A stretch of 64,000 nucleotides of DNA from the NCBI GenBank assembly GCA_035541875.1, contig DATKML010000029.1, positions 111,794-175,793 of the forward strand, read 5' to 3'. Shown piece after piece: positions 8,656 through 18,272 of the stretch. Both the position numbers and the translations under genes were made by a program. Source of the stretch: JAJPHI01 sp035541875. Lineage in GTDB: Bacteria; Desulfobacterota; Binatia; Binatales; Binataceae. The notes beneath the pieces are model-generated. The model had not been told where the DNA came from. It saw nothing but the letters and a program-made list of their open reading frames with translations, and did not search any database. Position 1 is the stretch's first letter, and every line of letters begins with the position of its first letter.

Positions 8656-9618
8656 TCACTTGAGTGAACGGCGCCACGTAGCGGGTGCCGTGCCGGCTGC
8701 CTTCTTGAATGCTCGCGAAAACGCAGCCTCGGACTCATAGCCAACCATTTCTGCGATCTGTGCGAGAGATGCGCTGGTGTTCCGCAACTTATCCGATGCG
8801 ATCTGCATACGCCAATTTGCAAGATACTGTATCGGCGGCATGCCGATGAGACGTGTGAATCGGTCCGCTAACGCGGAACGCGACAGGCCGACTTCCCGGC
8901 CCAGATCGTCCACCGTCCAAGCCCTCGTGATATCGCGGTGAATTAGAGCGAGGGCGCGCGCGACATGAGTATCGCGTAAACCGGCAAGCCATCCGGTCTG
9001 ACCTTCGGGCAGTGTCTCGGCGTACCGCCGGACAGCCTCCACGAACAGCAACTCGGAGAGCTTCGCCAGTACCGTTTCTGATCCGGGCCGGCCGGTTGCG
9101 ACCTCCTCGGCAGCGTATTGAAAGGTCGAGTGAACCCATTCCGCTGTCGCGCCTCTCTGGAGTTCCAGCTTTAGTGCTGACGGCAAGGTCGAAATGAGGG
9201 GGCTGCTTTCGGCGGTATCACAGCCGAGAAAGCCGCAGATCATCTGCGTGCGAACTCCGTTGCCGCCGTGGCGAATCGAGAATAGCCCTCCGCCCTTGGG
9301 TGGCTGGAGAAGATCACTCGCCAACACAGGCCGAACGTTGAGGTCGCTTCCCATCAGATGCACGTCGTTGCGCGGGAGCAGAATCACTTCGCCCGGCCCC
9401 AGCGAAAAGGTCTCGGCACCCTCGCACTCAACGCGAAAGTGCAACTCGCCTTCGAGGATGTAGTGGTAGGGGATTAGATGAGAAGCAGTGCCGAGTGCTG
9501 GAGCACAATGCTCAGGTGAAATGCGCGATGCCACGCACCATGGAGCAAGAAACTCGGCGTGCATGAAGACGCCACCGGTCAGATGCGCGACCCGCAGAAC
9601 ATCCGATAATGCATCCAT
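8656..9618 (-). CDS. AraC-family regulator with N-terminal cupin
   Basis: A 320-residue protein. The N-terminal half looks like the cupin sensor domain of AraC regulators (HLIPYHYILEGELHF and LGPGEVILLPRNDVHLMG, about residues 45-95). The C-terminal 100 residues carry the double helix-turn-helix (VDDLGREVGLSRSALADRF, then ASLAQIAEMVGYESEAAFSRAFKK). TAGGAAACTCGT precedes the ATG. It is divergent from the diiron/OsmC/tautomerase operon, 145 bases away, and is the natural candidate to regulate it. Confidence 0.9.
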   Translation of the reverse strand: MDALSDVLRVAHLTGGVFMHAEFLAPWCVASRISPEHCAPALGTASHLIPYHYILEGELHFRVECEGAETFSLGPGEVILLPRNDVHLMGSDLNVRPVLASDLLQPPKGGGLFSIRHGGNGVRTQMICGFLGCDTAESSPLISTLPSALKLELQRGATAEWVHSTFQYAAEEVATGRPGSETVLAKLSELLFVEAVRRYAETLPEGQTGWLAGLRDTHVARALALIHRDITRAWTVDDLGREVGLSRSALADRFTRLIGMPPIQYLANWRMQIASDKLRNTSASLAQIAEMVGYESEAAFSRAFKKAAGTAPATWRRSLK

Positions 9619-9763
9619 ACGAGTTTCCTATCAGGATTCGGTGTCTCGGTCATTTCTTCCGGTGAACTAGTCATAGACGGTTTCTAATTTGAGTCTTACT
9701 CATTATGGCATCAACCGACAGCTCTATTGAGTCGAGTCGGGAATGACGCAAAGGAGAAGAGCA

Positions 9764-10696
9764 ATGACCGCAATAGAGAAGGGACCGGAAAGCAACCAAT
9801 ATGCGCGTTGCGTCCAGACCTCCAAGCGAGTTCACTGGGACATCGATGAGGATGTTGTCCGGGGTCGTCACTTCGATGCCGCGCACAAGTTCCTACCCGA
9901 TGGACTTTCGCTGGTCGATAAATTTACGACCCTTACTCCCGACGAAAAACGCTTGGTCAGCCAGATACAGGGCCGCACTTACGCGAACATCTTCGGACTA
10001 GTGGAACGGTTCATCAACGCCAAGGTGCTGGAATTGAGCCGCAGCCACGCGCTTGGCGATCAGGTCGCGCTTGAAGCGCTAGTGAGGTTTAGCGACGAGG
10101 AACTGAAGCATCAGAATTTGTTTCGCCGCATAGAGACGATGGTCAGCCAGGTGATGCCTGAAGGCTATCACTTTGACGTCGATCCTGATGCCGTCGCACG
10201 CATTGTTCTTGGTAAGAGCACATGGGCAGTGCTCGTGCTGACCCTGGACATCGAGCTATTCACGCAACTGCACTATCGCCAAAGCATCGACCCTGATGCC
10301 GAGTTGTCCGAACTTTTCAAGGACGTATTCCTTTATCACTGGAAGGAGGAGAGCCAGCACGCCATTCTCGACGAACTCGAGTTAGCGCGTCTCGATGCCA
10401 CGCTGACGGTTGAGGAACGCGACCGTGCGGTCGATGAGCTTATCGAGTTGCTCGCCGCGGTGGACTCAATATTACAGACACGTTCCCGGGCAGACGCTCG
10501 TTACTTCGCCAACACCTGTGGGCGCGCGGTGCACGCTGACGAACTGAGACGGATAGAAGCAGGTTTTCTGGTGGCTTACCGCTGGCAGCACATCCATTCG
10601 GGTGCCCAGCATCCACGGTTCGTAAAAGCGCTCTCCGGTCTCGTTAACCTGGACCAGAACCATCGCATTCAAGCGGCGCTAGCGACATTGCGATAA
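9764..10696 (+). CDS. Ferritin-like diiron protein of unknown function
   Basis: Start 9764 is chosen because AAGGAGAAG precedes that ATG; an in-frame ATG at 9743 lacks such a site. The 310-residue, mostly helical protein has two E-x-x-H signatures typical of a four-helix diiron site: FSDEELKHQ in the first half and HWKEESQHAILDE in the second. Further acidic residues lie on neighbouring helices (LVERFINAKVLE, LDIELFTQ). This resembles AurF-like or other diiron oxygenases, but I cannot name the family. It is first in a three-gene operon with an OsmC protein and a tautomerase. Confidence 0.75.
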   Translation: MTAIEKGPESNQYARCVQTSKRVHWDIDEDVVRGRHFDAAHKFLPDGLSLVDKFTTLTPDEKRLVSQIQGRTYANIFGLVERFINAKVLELSRSHALGDQVALEALVRFSDEELKHQNLFRRIETMVSQVMPEGYHFDVDPDAVARIVLGKSTWAVLVLTLDIELFTQLHYRQSIDPDAELSELFKDVFLYHWKEESQHAILDELELARLDATLTVEERDRAVDELIELLAAVDSILQTRSRADARYFANTCGRAVHADELRRIEAGFLVAYRWQHIHSGAQHPRFVKALSGLVNLDQNHRIQAALATLR

Positions 10697-10744
10697 CTCA
10701 GCCGCCCATTCTTTCAAATCAATCAGGGAAGGAAGGAGAAGACC

Positions 10745-11320
10745 ATGACTGTTCAAGCTATTGCCCACACCACACCCACTGTTGTTAACGGTATCAACAC
10801 TGACGATCTGTTCGCGCTAATCGAGCGCGTCAGGACGGATCCGGCGAAAGGTATGACGCATTGGCGGGTTTCCACCACCTGGCAAGGTCAGACCCGCAGT
10901 CACGCGGAGGTCGACGGTTTCGGCTTGGGAGACGAACATGTTTCCCGACGCTTCGCGATCGACATTGATGAGCCGTACGAGTTGGGCGGCTCGAATCGGT
11001 TCGCCAATCCGCAAGAATATCTGATTGCGGCGCTCAACGCGTGTATGACCGTAGGTTACGTAGCGCAGTGCGCGGTGCGTGGGATTACGCTCGAAGACCT
11101 TACGATCGAGACTGAGGGAGAAATTGATCTGAGGGGTTTTCTCGGTATCGATCCGACGGTGCCTGCGGGCTACAGCAGCTTACGTTACAAGGTGCACATC
11201 AAGGGTGACGGAACCAAGCAGCAGTTCGAGGAGATCCACGAAGCTGTTATGGCAACGTCGCCGAACTTTTACAACCTGTCCCGGTCGGTGGCTCTCAATC
11301 CGATCCTTGTAGTCGAGTAA
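10745..11320 (+). CDS. OsmC-family protein
   Basis: This 191-residue protein is longer than classic OsmC/Ohr because of an N-terminal extension of about 45 residues. The OsmC core includes GSNRFANPQEYLIAALNACMTVGYV, whose Cys is the conserved peroxidatic position. At the second conserved site the motif reads TSPNFYNLSRSV, with no Cys, so the usual Cys pair of hydroperoxide reductases is not present. It may therefore have a role other than peroxide reduction. AAGGAAGGAG precedes the start, 48 bases after the diiron gene. Confidence 0.85.
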   Translation: MTVQAIAHTTPTVVNGINTDDLFALIERVRTDPAKGMTHWRVSTTWQGQTRSHAEVDGFGLGDEHVSRRFAIDIDEPYELGGSNRFANPQEYLIAALNACMTVGYVAQCAVRGITLEDLTIETEGEIDLRGFLGIDPTVPAGYSSLRYKVHIKGDGTKQQFEEIHEAVMATSPNFYNLSRSVALNPILVVE

Positions 11321-11474
11321 TCGTCGGCTGAGCGCGAAGTAACAGCTGATAGGCCGCCAGCATCGCAGCGCACTCCCCTGTGGGGGGGCAAGCCAAAGCT
11401 ATTTGCTGACAACCGCCTCAGCTGGTTTCAGAGTTTCACTGAGCAGAAAACCATAAATGAAAGGAGAAACGAGG

Positions 11475-11702
11475 ATGCCACTGGTTGAAGTAAAATTGAT
11501 CGAAGGGGTGTTCACACAAGAGCAGAAGAAGCAGATGATCGAGAAACTGACTAACGCGATGGTCTCGATAGAGGGCGAGAATATGCGCGGAGTGACGTTC
11601 GTGACTATCGAGGAGGTGCGAAGCGGAAATTGGGGCATTGGCGGAAAGCCTATGACGACCGAGGCCGTCATAGCGCTCGCATCAGCAAAGAGCGCCGCAT
11701 GA
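11475..11702 (+). CDS. 4-oxalocrotonate tautomerase-like small enzyme
   Basis: Starting at 11475 gives MPLVEVKLIEGVF, which after Met removal exposes the catalytic N-terminal Pro of the tautomerase superfamily. AAGGAGAAACGAGG lies just before this ATG; the upstream ATG at 11457 would bury the proline. The 75-residue product fits the short 4-OT subunit (62-80 residues). It contains TQEQKKQMIEKLTNAMV and the later VTIEEVRSGNWGIGG segment. Last gene of the diiron-OsmC-tautomerase operon, followed by a terminator. Confidence 0.88.
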   Translation: MPLVEVKLIEGVFTQEQKKQMIEKLTNAMVSIEGENMRGVTFVTIEEVRSGNWGIGGKPMTTEAVIALASAKSAA

Positions 11703-11723
11703 CCTGAAATGAAGTAAAAGGAG

Positions 11724-11760
11724 GAGGGCTCAAGAGGCCGAACACTTGAGCCCTCTTCTA
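11724..11760 (+). terminator. Terminator of the diiron-OsmC-tautomerase operon
   Basis: Perfect 11-bp stem GAGGGCTCAAG / CTTGAGCCCTC (11724-11734 with 11745-11755) with a 10-base loop, followed by TTCTAT. It lies 22 bases after the tautomerase stop. Confidence 0.8.
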
Positions 11761-12132
11761 TAGAGCGAGATGTCCGCAATTCCGGTAGACGGCATCCTAC
11801 GACCAGCGTCCGAAAAACATACTCTGGATGCGGGATTCTCGTGCTCAAGATGCTACGCAAGGCCAGCTTCGTATTCAGGTTTTGACGGACCTTCGGATAC
11901 TAGTGCTATCACAACCGGAGTAGAGCATTGGGAACGGCTCTCGTTCGGTCACGTTTTTCGCGCCCTTCGCAACAAGCAACGGTCTTACCTTCACGGTTCC
12001 GTTCAGCCAAACATCAAACCCCGGTGTCCTGCTTGCGAAGCGGCAAGGGCTTGTGGTGCAATCCGTGTCTGCGCCAAAAGCACAGGGCGGCCTTGGTTAT
12101 CGAAACATAGCGCCGCGATGGAGATAAAGAAG
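11761..12132 (+). other. Leader region upstream of ilvD
   Basis: About 370 bases between the terminator and the chosen ilvD start. The frame of ilvD stays open through it, but the encoded residues do not look like any part of dihydroxy-acid dehydratase. I see no run of Leu, Ile or Val codons that would suggest an attenuator peptide. It probably contains the ilvD promoter. Confidence 0.5.
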
Positions 12133-13806
12133 ATGGCCGATAATTTGCGAAGCCGGGTAGTGACGCAAGGTGTGCAACGTTCGCCGAATCGCGCGATGCT
12201 GCGTGCGGTAGGGTTTGGCGATAGCGATTTCGAGAAGCCGATTATTGGTATCGCCAACGGCTACAGCACGATCACGCCCTGCAACCTCGGCCTCGATATT
12301 CTGGCCCGGCGCGCCGAAAAGGCGGTGAAGACCGCCGGAGGTATGCCGCAGGTCTTCGGTACGATCACGATCAGCGACGGTATCTCGATGGGCACCGAGG
12401 GAATGAAGTATTCGCTGGTGTCACGTGAGGTGATTGCGGATTCGATCGAGACCGCATGCAACGGCGAATCGATGGACGGTGCGGTCGTTATCGGCGGATG
12501 CGATAAGAATATGCCCGGCGCGATGATCGCGATCGCGCGGATGAATATCCCGGCTATTTTTGTATACGGCGGTACGATCAAGCCTGGCCATTACAACGGC
12601 CGTGACCTGACGATCGTCAGCGCCTTCGAGGCGGTGGGGCAGTACAGCGCGAACAAGATCGATGAGAAAGAGTTAGTCGAAGTGGAGCGGCGCGCGTGCC
12701 CCGGTGCAGGATCGTGCGGCGGGATGTATACGGCCAACACGATGTCCTCCGCTATCGAAGCAATGGGGATGAGTCTGCCGTATTCCTCGACGATGTCAGC
12801 TATCGACGATGAGAAGGGGGAGAGCGCTGCGAAATCGGCGGAGGCGGTGCTCAACGCGATCCACAAGAACCTGCTGCCGCGGCAGATCATGACGCGTAAA
12901 GCGTTCGAGAATGCGATCGCGGTGGTAATGGCGGTCGGCGGTTCGACCAACGCGATTCTCCATCTGCTCGCGATCGCCCACGCCGCCGAGGTTCCGCTCA
13001 CGATCGATGATTTCGAAGCTATTCGTCAGCGCGTGCCCGTGCTCTGCGATCTGAAGCCCTCCGGTCGCTACGTTGCGACCGATCTTCATCGCGCGGGTGG
13101 AATACCGCAGGTGATGAAGATGCTGCTGAGTCACCGATTGCTGCATGGTGATGAGCTCACGATTACGGGGAAGACGATCGCGGAGACACTGCGCGAGGTG
13201 CCGGACGCGCCGGCCAAGGATCAGGACGTGATCCGGCAGTGGGACAACCCGATGTACGAGCAGGGCCATCTGGCGATTCTGAAAGGTAATCTCTCGCCAG
13301 AGGGATGCGTCGCGAAGATTACCGGCATTGCCCATCGGGAGATCACCGGTCCAGCGCGCGTATTCGAACGCGAGGAGGATTCGCTCGACGCGATCCTCGC
13401 GGGCAAGATCAAGAAAGGCGATATCCTAGTGATTCGCTATGAAGGTCCGAAGGGCGGGCCCGGGATGCGTGAGATGCTGTCGCCGACTTCGGCGATTATC
13501 GGAGCGGGTCTCGGCGATTCAGTCGGCTTGATCACCGATGGACGCTTCTCGGGCGGTACCTACGGGCTCGTCGTCGGCCACGTCGCGCCTGAGGCGCAGG
13601 TGGGCGGGCTAATCGCGCTCGTACACGAGGGCGATTCGATCACAATCGATGCGGACAAGCGCTTACTACAGTTGAACGTGCCCGATGAAGAGATCACGCG
13701 TCGCCGCGCCGCGTGGACGCCACCGAAGCCGCGCTACACTCGCGGGGTGCTGGCGAAATATGCCGCGCAAGTATCGACGAGCAGTCTGGGCGCGGTTACG
13801 GATTAA
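12133..13806 (+). CDS. ilvD: Dihydroxy-acid dehydratase
   Basis: Dehydrates 2,3-dihydroxy-isovalerate and -methylvalerate in valine and isoleucine synthesis. Starting at MADNLRSR (12133, GGAG 10 bases upstream) gives 557 residues, the usual family length. The frame is open about 120 codons further upstream without similarity, and ATG 12118 is an alternative. The three Fe-S ligands are visible in ITPCN, GGCDKNMPG and CPGAGSCGGMYTANTM, suggesting the [2Fe-2S] type. DGRFSGGTYG near the C-terminus is also typical. Confidence 0.96.
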   Translation: MADNLRSRVVTQGVQRSPNRAMLRAVGFGDSDFEKPIIGIANGYSTITPCNLGLDILARRAEKAVKTAGGMPQVFGTITISDGISMGTEGMKYSLVSREVIADSIETACNGESMDGAVVIGGCDKNMPGAMIAIARMNIPAIFVYGGTIKPGHYNGRDLTIVSAFEAVGQYSANKIDEKELVEVERRACPGAGSCGGMYTANTMSSAIEAMGMSLPYSSTMSAIDDEKGESAAKSAEAVLNAIHKNLLPRQIMTRKAFENAIAVVMAVGGSTNAILHLLAIAHAAEVPLTIDDFEAIRQRVPVLCDLKPSGRYVATDLHRAGGIPQVMKMLLSHRLLHGDELTITGKTIAETLREVPDAPAKDQDVIRQWDNPMYEQGHLAILKGNLSPEGCVAKITGIAHREITGPARVFEREEDSLDAILAGKIKKGDILVIRYEGPKGGPGMREMLSPTSAIIGAGLGDSVGLITDGRFSGGTYGLVVGHVAPEAQVGGLIALVHEGDSITIDADKRLLQLNVPDEEITRRRAAWTPPKPRYTRGVLAKYAAQVSTSSLGAVTD

Positions 13807-13821
13807 GCTTGGAATTGTTCT

Positions 13822-13850
13822 GGGTCGCAGGCCGGTTTGGTCTGCGACCC
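13822..13850. repeat. Inverted repeat after ilvD
   Basis: Nine-bp perfect stem GGGTCGCAG / CTGCGACCC with an 11-base loop, 16 bases after the ilvD stop. There is no T-tract on either side, so it may be a weak or Rho-assisted terminator or an RNA-stabilising hairpin. Confidence 0.6.
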
Positions 13851-13886
13851 GGTGAACGAAACTACGATTTAGATTGTGCCGAGCGC

Positions 13887-14288
13887 TTAGTTGAGATGAC
13901 GTGGCATCCGCGACTGGCGTTGGCTGCGCTTAACAAGGAAGAAGGCGACGCGGAGGAGCGTCTGCGAGTCTTCAGGGAGGCTCAGGTACTCGGCGGCTGA
14001 GGCATGGCGAACCGTCACGCGACGCTCGACCTTGCACAGGATCACGATCTCACCACATCCGCGGCAGATGCTGACATCGCGCTTGCCGAGCCGCCGATGT
14101 CCCGCAACGGTGGCGCCGTCGGCGAGATCAGTTCCGCACGATGGACAGTTGGTATCCCCCACTAAACTTTGCCTCCGAACGAACCCGCCGCTTTCGAATT
14201 CCTGACGCTGAGCCTTCGTCGGTTTCACTCCCCCGAGTTTTTCGCGTTGCAGCGGTAGAACTGAAGGTGGCTTATTGCCGTCCTTCAC
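13887..14288 (-). CDS. Small zinc-ribbon protein
   Basis: Up to 133 residues from a GTG start at 14288; the true start may be a later GTG or ATG. The core has CPSCG, 23 residues later CRGCG, then an acidic ELxxLP-like helix region (AEYLSLPEDSQTLLRVAFF). This matches the pattern of small bacterial and phage zinc-ribbon proteins with a CPxCG ... GDxSxCxxCG layout; here it reads KRDVSICRGCG. It probably binds one Zn, and the function is unknown. It is convergent with ilvD. The N-terminal 45 residues are not convincing. Confidence 0.5.
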   Translation of the reverse strand: MKDGNKPPSVLPLQREKLGGVKPTKAQRQEFESGGFVRRQSLVGDTNCPSCGTDLADGATVAGHRRLGKRDVSICRGCGEIVILCKVERRVTVRHASAAEYLSLPEDSQTLLRVAFFLVKRSQRQSRMPRHLN

Positions 14289-14459
14289 GCAAGGTAGTTT
14301 TTTGCTCAGCGCTGCGGTCGAAGTGCGACGTCATTTTTGACCATAAATTTTTGAGATGCCGTGGGATAGCAAAGGCTGATATACATAAGAAAATCACCGG
14401 ATGGCCGATGTGATAGCCGCGGCGAGTCGCGCTAAAAAAAATTGTAGGAGCTGGGCTTA

Positions 14460-16526
14460 GTGCGGGCAGGCGAGAACTTCTTCAACCTCTATAACCACGG
14501 ATTCATTCGGGCTGCAGTTGGAATCCCGGCAGTACGCGTCGCCGATCCCGCATTCAACGCCGAGCAAACGATCACACTGCTCCACCTTGCGGCCGAGCGA
14601 AAAGCCGCGATTGCGCTCTTTCCGGAACTCGGTTTATCCGCTTATAGCTGCGACGACCTTTTTCATCAGCGCGCGTTGCTCGACGGATGCCGTGACGCGA
14701 TAGCACGTATCGCGAGGGAGTCCGCCGACCTGCCAATCATAGCCGCAGTAGGCACCCCGCTCGAAGTCGATCATCTGCTGTTCAACTGCGCGGTGGTCAT
14801 TTGCCATGGCCGGATTCTCGGCGTCGTGCCGAAGACCTATCTCCCGAACTACCGCGAGTTCTACGAGGCACGCCAGTTCAATTCAGCCGAGAACGCAGTC
14901 AGCGAAACGATAACCCTCTGCGGTCAGCGGGATATCCCTTTCGGCTCGCATCTCCTGTTTCAGCATCAGGAGCAACCGCTCCTCACTTTCCATGTCGAGA
15001 TTTGCGAGGACCTCTGGGTGCCGATTCCACCGTCCTCGCATGCCGCGCTTGCAGGGGCGACCGTGATGCTGAATCTGTCGGCCTCGAATATCACTATCGG
15101 CAAAGCGAATTATCGCCGCGAGCTGGTCGCGAGTCAGGCGGCGCGATGTCTGGCGGCCTATCTGTACTCGGCCGCCGGTCCTGGCGAATCGACCACTGAT
15201 CTAGCCTGGGATGGTCACGCGCTGATCAACGAGAACGGAAATCTGATCGCCGAATCGGAGCGCTTCAAGGATGAGCCGCAACTGGTCTGCGCTGATATCG
15301 ATCTGGAGCGGTTGGCGCAGGAGCGGATGCGGCAGACGTCGTTCGGTCAGGCCGTTCGCAACGAACGCATCGCTTTGAAGGATTATCGCAGGATCAGCTT
15401 TTCAACGGCGCTTCCGCACCAGGAGATACTGCTCCTCGAACGACAGTACGAGCGCTTCCCTTACGTTCCTTCCGATGCGGTTGGACGCGATGATCGTTGT
15501 GCCGAGGTTTACGAGATTCAGGTACAGGGACTCGTGAGTCGTTTACGTGCGACGGGCCTGAAGCATGTGGTGATCGGAATCTCCGGTGGTATCGATTCGA
15601 CGCAGGCGCTCCTGGTCTGCGCCCAGGCCCTCGATCGGCTGGGTGCGCCGCGCACGAATCTGCTCGCCTACACGATGCCCGGATTTGCTACCAGTGACCG
15701 CACGCTCTCGCAGGCCCGCAGTCTGATGAAAGCAATCGGATGCAAGGCGCACGAAATCGATATCCGCCCGGCAGCATCACAACTGCTCAAGGATATCGGC
15801 CATCCGTACAGTGCCGGCGCTGATCAGTACGACGTCACCTTCGAGAACGTGCAGGCGGGTGAGCGGACGAATCTGCTTTTTCGGCTCGCGAATTTGCATA
15901 ACGCGATCGTGGTCGGAACAGGGGATCTGAGCGAACTTGCACTCGGGTGGTGCACCTACGGCGTCGGCGATCACATGTCGCATTACGCGGTGAACGCGAG
16001 TGTGCCGAAGACGCTGATCCAACATGTGATTCGCTGGGTCGCCGATACTGATCGTTTCGGCAAAGAGGCCAGCGAAGTTCTGCGCGCAATTCTTGCGACC
16101 GAGATCAGTCCCGAACTGGTTCCCGCGACTGCAAATGCGGGGGCTATTCAGGCCACCGAAGCGATTATCGGTCCGTACGAGTTGCAGGATTTCAATCTGT
16201 ACTACACGCTGCGTTTCGGCTATCTGCCGCCGAAGATCGCCTTCCTGGCGTACTGCGCATGGCGCGATCGTAATCGCGGCCGCTGGCCCGATATTCCGAT
16301 GGAGCGGCGCAACCAGTACACCCTCGCGCAAATCAAGGGGCATCTGCGCAACTTTCTCTGGCGCTTCTTCAAGACGAGTCAGTTCAAGCGCAGTTGCATC
16401 CCGAACGCACCCAAAGTCGGATCGGGAGGATCGCTGTCCCCGCGCGGGGATTATCGCGCGCCCAGCGATAGCGAAGCGACCGCGTGGATGGCTCAGCTCG
16501 ATCTGATTCCTGACAGCGCCAACTAA
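14460..16526 (+). CDS. nadE: Glutamine-dependent NAD+ synthetase
   Basis: The 688-residue GTG-initiated protein matches the long two-domain NadE. The N-terminal nitrilase-like glutaminase shows the Glu56 / Lys125 / Cys182 triad in FPELGLSAYSCDD, PKTYLPN and HVEICEDLW. The C-terminal synthetase has the ATP P-loop SGGIDS (375-380) and GTGDLSELALGWCTYGVGDHM. It amidates nicotinate adenine dinucleotide to NAD+ using ammonia channelled from glutamine. It appears to be a single gene, with a CoA-transferase 89 bases downstream on the same strand. Confidence 0.95.
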   Translation: MRAGENFFNLYNHGFIRAAVGIPAVRVADPAFNAEQTITLLHLAAERKAAIALFPELGLSAYSCDDLFHQRALLDGCRDAIARIARESADLPIIAAVGTPLEVDHLLFNCAVVICHGRILGVVPKTYLPNYREFYEARQFNSAENAVSETITLCGQRDIPFGSHLLFQHQEQPLLTFHVEICEDLWVPIPPSSHAALAGATVMLNLSASNITIGKANYRRELVASQAARCLAAYLYSAAGPGESTTDLAWDGHALINENGNLIAESERFKDEPQLVCADIDLERLAQERMRQTSFGQAVRNERIALKDYRRISFSTALPHQEILLLERQYERFPYVPSDAVGRDDRCAEVYEIQVQGLVSRLRATGLKHVVIGISGGIDSTQALLVCAQALDRLGAPRTNLLAYTMPGFATSDRTLSQARSLMKAIGCKAHEIDIRPAASQLLKDIGHPYSAGADQYDVTFENVQAGERTNLLFRLANLHNAIVVGTGDLSELALGWCTYGVGDHMSHYAVNASVPKTLIQHVIRWVADTDRFGKEASEVLRAILATEISPELVPATANAGAIQATEAIIGPYELQDFNLYYTLRFGYLPPKIAFLAYCAWRDRNRGRWPDIPMERRNQYTLAQIKGHLRNFLWRFFKTSQFKRSCIPNAPKVGSGGSLSPRGDYRAPSDSEATAWMAQLDLIPDSAN

Positions 16527-16615
16527 AACCCGCAGGAAGAGCTTTTCGCCGGCGCGATCACTTGCTAGAGAACGCCTCTTAGAAAGGGCGCTCGCTCGAG
16601 CGTTACGGTCCGCGC

Positions 16616-17827
16616 ATGGAAACATTCCGCCACGTGATGGATGGCTACACGGTGATCGATTTCACCCAGATGGTCGCGGGACCTACCGCAGGTCGGGTGA
16701 TGGCCGACCTCGGTGCCGAAGTGATCAAGATCGAGATGCCGCCGCGTGGTGACGGTGGGCGTGCGTTTGGTGTGTTCAAGGATGGGCACAGCGCCTTCTT
16801 TGTACAGCACAATCGCGGCAAGAAAAGCCTCTGCGTTAATCCCAAGACGCCCGAGGGTGCGGAGATCATGCGAGGCCTGATTGCGAAGGCCGATGTTTTT
16901 CTTGAGAACTTCACGCCCGGCGCGGTCGCCCGCATGGGACTCGACTACGAGTCCGTGCGCAAGATTAATCCGCGGATGGTGATGTGTTCGATCTCGAGTT
17001 TCGGGCAGACCGGTCCGCTGGCCCACAAGCCCGGCTACGATACGAGCGGTGCTTGCTACTCGGGGATACTCGACATGCAGGGCGATCCCAATGGGTCGCC
17101 CGTGATGCCTGGGGGGTCTGTCGGCGATATCAATGCCGGAATCAGCGCGGTCGCGGCGATCGGCTACGCACTACTTCATCGGGAGCGCACCGGCCGCGGG
17201 CAGTATCTCGATATCTCGCTGCTCGATGTTTACTTCCATGCGCATGACCGCAGCGTCCATATTTACAGTGCGACGAAAGGTGCGACGGTGCCGCATCGGA
17301 GCGGACGCTTCGTTGAATTCTTCTGCCCGTCCGGCATTTTCAAGAGCAAGGAGAATTTCATTCTCGTGATTGCAGCGACACCCGGCCAATGGGCCTCGCT
17401 ATGCCAGGCGATGGGGCGGCCGGAGTTGGGTAATGATCCTCGCTACGATAGCGGACCCAAGCGCGAAGCGATGGGTGTGATTCCGATGATCGAAGCGTGG
17501 CTCCAAACGCTACCAAGTGACGAAGCTGCGATTAAGATTTTGGAGGAGCATCACGTGCCGACAGCACCGGTGCTGACTGTGCCGCAGGCGATGAACCATC
17601 CCCATCTGAGACAGCGTGGCACGGTCATCTCGGTGAAAGATCGGGTGTACGGCACTCTCGAAGTTCCCGCATCGCCGCTGCGATTCTCGGATTACGGACA
17701 ACTCGACCTGGTCGCGGCCTCGCTCGGCGAGCACAACACCGAAGTGCTGACGAAGCACCTCAGCTACAGCGCGGACAGGATCCGGGAACTCGAAGCCTCA
17801 GGCGTGATCGCATCAGCGAAGAGCTAA
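16616..17827 (+). CDS. Family III CoA-transferase (CaiB/BaiF type), second copy
   Basis: This 403-residue family III enzyme has YTVIDFTQMVAGPTAGRVMADLGAEVIKIE at its N-terminus, NRGKKSL near 67-72 and GSVGDINAG, whose Asp171 is the expected catalytic residue. It is alignable end to end with the 7165-8385 enzyme, including the closing region before the C-terminus (SLGEHNTEVL versus ILGEHNAEIL). Substrate unknown. Paired with the other acyl-CoA-related genes of the window it suggests catabolism of organic acids, but no dedicated partner gene lies next to it. Confidence 0.91.
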   Translation: METFRHVMDGYTVIDFTQMVAGPTAGRVMADLGAEVIKIEMPPRGDGGRAFGVFKDGHSAFFVQHNRGKKSLCVNPKTPEGAEIMRGLIAKADVFLENFTPGAVARMGLDYESVRKINPRMVMCSISSFGQTGPLAHKPGYDTSGACYSGILDMQGDPNGSPVMPGGSVGDINAGISAVAAIGYALLHRERTGRGQYLDISLLDVYFHAHDRSVHIYSATKGATVPHRSGRFVEFFCPSGIFKSKENFILVIAATPGQWASLCQAMGRPELGNDPRYDSGPKREAMGVIPMIEAWLQTLPSDEAAIKILEEHHVPTAPVLTVPQAMNHPHLRQRGTVISVKDRVYGTLEVPASPLRFSDYGQLDLVAASLGEHNTEVLTKHLSYSADRIRELEASGVIASAKS

Positions 17828-18272
17828 GCACCATCGGTTAAGATTCGGGCATACAGAACGTAGAAAATAGCGACTTTTGGCTAGTTCCGAACGCGGGATT
17901 CATCGGTTGCGAGCCGGGAGTCATGTGACGGCTTCGTCCGGTCGTTCGTAATCGAAAGTAGTGAAATGCTACTAAAAGTACTAAGGATGCTTCGCGATCG
18001 CTCCTCTTCGGAGTCGCGCAAGTTTTCTGCGAAGGCGAAGCTGGAGGCGAATCGTTACTTCTTGAAGAAAACATGGCACGGCGCAATTCGATGCTTATAT
18101 TAAGAAGGAATAATGCATCAAATGGCACTATGCAGCCACAGGAAAAGATTGGGGAAAAAAGTAGCTGCACGAGGTTGGCCAGCCGATGGTCTCTTGTGCT
18201 AGGGTGAACTTCGGTTCAACGAAGAAGAACAGAAGTTACGCACTGCCCATTAACCAACCGCATATTTTCTTT
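17828..18272. other. Intergenic region without recognisable gene
   Basis: About 445 bases, AT-richer than the surroundings. Only non-conserved short frames are present; a 110-codon minus-strand frame (17838-18170) has no recognisable domain and unlikely composition. No RNA gene seen. Confidence 0.5.

Noticed and set aside
11770..12132. N-terminal extension of ilvD with several Cys
   Set aside because: The frame is open by chance; DHAD proteins begin near MADNLRSR and the extension resembles no domain.
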